NCBI RefSeq assembly: GCF_938030815.1
Contig: NZ_CALHII010000213.1
Coordinates: 1-15,997, forward strand
Origin: an uncultured Campylobacter sp.
GTDB taxonomy: Bacteria; Campylobacterota; Campylobacteria; Campylobacterales; Campylobacteraceae
Length of the DNA stretch: 15,997 bases
Direction of reading: 5' to 3'
Positions 14,061-15,997 of the stretch are shown here, piece by piece. The position numbers and the translations under genes were made by a program. Positions within the stretch are counted from its first letter, which is position 1. Each line of letters opens with the position of its first letter. Below the pieces are notes generated by a model that was not told the origin of the DNA, did not search any database, and was given only the letters and a program-made list of their open reading frames with translations.

Positions 14061-15154
14061 TTTTAGGCTCCACGGGCTCTATCGGCACAAACACCCTAGA
14101 CGTAGCCGCGCGCAGCGGTAGTATGATCGAAGCGCTTAGCTGCGGGCGCAATATCAAGCTCTTAAACGAACAGATCGCAAAATTTCACCCAAAGCTCGTC
14201 TGTATCGCGGACGCGCAGCAAAAAAGCGAGGTAGATCACAAGCGCGTATTTTACGGCGCGGATGGAATTTTGCAAATGCTTGCGGAGTGCAAAAGCACGA
14301 CCGTGGTAAACGCTCTCGTAGGCTTTGCGGGCATGATGCCCAGCCTAAAAACCCAAGAGCTCGGAAAGAGGCTCTGTTTAGCCAACAAAGAGAGTCTCGT
14401 CGTCGGCGGGAAATTTCTGCAAACGGATAAAATTTTCCCGATCGACAGCGAGCATTTCGGGCTGAAATTTCTACTTAGCAATGCCAAAATCCCCGTTTCT
14501 CGCCTAATCATCACGGCTAGCGGGGGCGCGTTTTACGACGTGCCGTTAACGCAGCTCGGCTCGCTCACGCCGCAAAACGCCCTCAAGCACCCCAACTGGA
14601 AGATGGGCGCAAAGATCACGATCGACAGCGCCACGATGGCGAATAAGCTCTTTGAGGTGATCGAGGCATTTTGGCTCTACGGCACGCGCGAGATCGATGC
14701 GCTTATCGAGCGCACCTCGCAGATCCACGCTCTAGTCGAATTCGCAGACGGCTCTACGACGGCGCACATTAGCAGGGCCGATATGCGCCTAGCCATCGCA
14801 CACGCGATGTTTAGCGGCGACGTACGGGAGCAGATCACCGCGCCCGTGGATCTGTGCGCCCTGCGACCGATAGAGTTTAAACCGATCGACGAGATGAAAT
14901 TTCAAATCTTTACCCTCAAAGACGCGCTGCTAGCGAACCCCGATCTAGGCGTCGTTATCAACGCCGCGAACGAAGCGGGCGTAAATGCGTTTTTGCAACA
15001 GCGGTGCCGCTTCACCGACATTGCGCGCGTGGTGTTAAAGTGCGCGGAGAAATTTAACTCGCCTAGCGTAACGGATGCGGACGCGCTTGTAGCGGTGGAT
15101 GCGAGCGTGCGAGCGTATGCAAACGAACTGCTGAAATTTAACGGAGAGCTTTAA
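14054..15154 (+). CDS. dxr: 1-deoxy-D-xylulose 5-phosphate reductoisomerase
   Basis: Dxr (IspC) converts DXP to 2-C-methyl-D-erythritol 4-phosphate with NADPH and a divalent metal, the committed step of the MEP isoprenoid pathway in the cytoplasm. It is 366 residues. The NADPH loop GSTGSIG is at 5-11 and NKES at 111-114. Metal ligands fall at D131 and E133 (DSEH) and E201. The flexible substrate loop contains ITASGGAF (153-160) and HPNWKMGAKITIDSATMANK (179-198). The usual NKGLE reads NKLFE here, a mild variation. The N-terminus is short, with the NADPH motif beginning almost at the start, as in Campylobacter relatives. No clear ribosome-binding site is present, which fits coupling to cdsA. 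Confidence 0.96.
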   Translation: MVVLGSTGSIGTNTLDVAARSGSMIEALSCGRNIKLLNEQIAKFHPKLVCIADAQQKSEVDHKRVFYGADGILQMLAECKSTTVVNALVGFAGMMPSLKTQELGKRLCLANKESLVVGGKFLQTDKIFPIDSEHFGLKFLLSNAKIPVSRLIITASGGAFYDVPLTQLGSLTPQNALKHPNWKMGAKITIDSATMANKLFEVIEAFWLYGTREIDALIERTSQIHALVEFADGSTTAHISRADMRLAIAHAMFSGDVREQITAPVDLCALRPIEFKPIDEMKFQIFTLKDALLANPDLGVVINAANEAGVNAFLQQRCRFTDIARVVLKCAEKFNSPSVTDADALVAVDASVRAYANELLKFNGEL

Positions 15155-15220
15155 GCCTAGCTTTGCCTGCTTAAATTTAGAGTTTAAATTTGAGCTATCT
15201 TGCCGCAAGCGGTGAAATTT

Positions 15221-15224
15221 AGGA
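15221..15224 (+). promoter_or_regulatory. ribosome-binding site for a TTG start
   Basis: AGGA lies seven bases before TTG 15232. The in-frame stop TAG at 15220-15222 overlaps this site, so the gene cannot start further upstream, and the next in-frame ATG is more than 40 codons downstream. Confidence 0.6.
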
Positions 15225-15231
15225 TCGAAAA

Positions 15232-15997
15232 TTGTTAGACGTACAAACTATCGTAAATTTGGAAAAAGAGCGCCGCAAGCTGCTGCAAAGCCGCATAAAA
15301 TGGAAAATAATAAGCCTGCTTAAAGCCTATGCGATATTTATCCCTGCGGTTTTCCTAATGAGGTATATGGCTAGCGAAGAGGGTACGCCTTTGGGGATGC
15401 CGTATCTTTTATTTGGTCTGGGCATAGCGCTATATTTTACTTATAAGCTATTTTACGAAAAAACCTACAAAGTCAAAACGCGAGAATTCGCGCTACAATA
15501 CAAAGCCCTCTACATAGCACCCTACGTCGAAAGTCTAGGATACAAATACAACAGATTCGGCGCCGTAACTCAAGAGCAAGATATTCTGCAAAGCGGGCTT
15601 TTTAATCAATATGCAAATTCCGGCGGAGATGACTTGATATGCGGAAACATAGACGGTGTGGATTTCAGCTTTTGCGATATTTGGATGTCTAAAGAGACTA
15701 TAGATGATAGCTTTTTCACTTTGATTTATGAAAAAAAGGAAACGGAGATATTTCAAGGTCTTTTTTTTGCAGCCGATTTTCATAAAAAGATCAGATCCGA
15801 TGTTTTTATTCTTCCAAGACAAATAAAGCTACCGCACGGCGTCTTGGAAAGCGGTGCAAAATCTTGCAATATGGATAACGCGGAATTTAATAGATATTTT
15901 GCTGTATATGCAAAAGACGCGGTCGCCGCAGCGTATGTGCTTACGCCCGTGCTGATGGAGAAAATTTTATTTTTAAAAATGCTTACAAAATCGAAGA
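15232..15997 (+). CDS. DUF3137-type membrane protein, 3' end outside window
   Basis: The frame is open from TTG 15232 to the window end (255 codons visible) and resembles the DUF3137 family, whose function is unknown. Residues 8-25 are charged and helical (VNLEKERRKLLQSRIKWK). Two transmembrane helices follow at about 27-43 and 57-75. The remainder is a soluble domain, with ICGNIDGVDFSFCDIWM near 135-152 and, near the visible end, FNRYFAVYAKDAVAAAYVLTP, the most family-like stretch. The topology suggests a short cytoplasmic N-terminus, a helical hairpin in the membrane and a large cytoplasmic C-terminal domain. It lies 77 bases after dxr. No promoter is evident in that gap, which contains only AAATTT-rich sequence. 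Confidence 0.8.
   Translation, partial: MLDVQTIVNLEKERRKLLQSRIKWKIISLLKAYAIFIPAVFLMRYMASEEGTPLGMPYLLFGLGIALYFTYKLFYEKTYKVKTREFALQYKALYIAPYVESLGYKYNRFGAVTQEQDILQSGLFNQYANSGGDDLICGNIDGVDFSFCDIWMSKETIDDSFFTLIYEKKETEIFQGLFFAADFHKKIRSDVFILPRQIKLPHGVLESGAKSCNMDNAEFNRYFAVYAKDAVAAAYVLTPVLMEKILFLKMLTKSK

Noticed and set aside
15535..15822. 95-codon minus-strand open frame near the window end
   Set aside because: It lies antisense within the DUF3137 gene, whose plus-strand frame runs uninterrupted from 15232 and shows membrane helices and family-like sequence.

Overview
The window looks like chromosome from one of the GC-richer oral Campylobacter species (C. gracilis / C. showae / C. rectus type). This is inferred from the abundant AAATTT and AAATTTTAAAATTT tracts set in GC-rich coding sequence, tight gene packing, AAGGA ribosome-binding sites with Campylobacter-like TATAAT boxes, and epsilonproteobacterial gene content (NnrS, a short RqcH/NFACT protein, the overlapping cdsA-dxr pair, a DUF3137 protein). 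No tRNA, rRNA, CRISPR array, transposase or integrase gene was recognised.

Layout. (1) 1-1098: the C-terminal part of recJ, cut by the window start. (2) 1099-1572: a gene-free convergent gap with degenerate repeats and a palindromic terminator. (3) 1573-1902 (-): a small cupin. (4) 7304 down to 1969 (-): a four-gene transcription unit with overlapping stop/start codons, encoding a Tat-type substrate-binding protein, an SsuC/TauC-like permease, an ATPase and an NnrS-family membrane protein. The NnrS domain fills only the last ~365 residues of a 967-residue open frame. The first ~600 residues are a Cys-rich, repeat-built extension that I cannot match to any family, and this is the most unusual object in the window. 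(5) 7497-9170 (+): ilvD. (6) 9171-10022: an AT-rich patch holding hairpins, a 20-bp tandem duplication and one orphan gene for a membrane-anchored protein. (7) 11296 down to 10031 (-): leuC, with no leuD beside it. (8) 11394-15154 (+): nitroreductase, rqcH-like gene, cdsA and dxr, tightly packed. (9) 15232 to the end (+): a DUF3137 protein starting at TTG, cut by the window end.

How the genes work together. ilvD and leuC serve branched-chain amino acid synthesis. cdsA (CDP-diacylglycerol) and dxr (isoprenoid precursors) are a housekeeping pair. recJ and rqcH belong to DNA repair and ribosome rescue. The ABC/NnrS unit looks like one importer plus a haem-copper type membrane protein associated with nitric oxide; the imported substrate cannot be read from the sequence.
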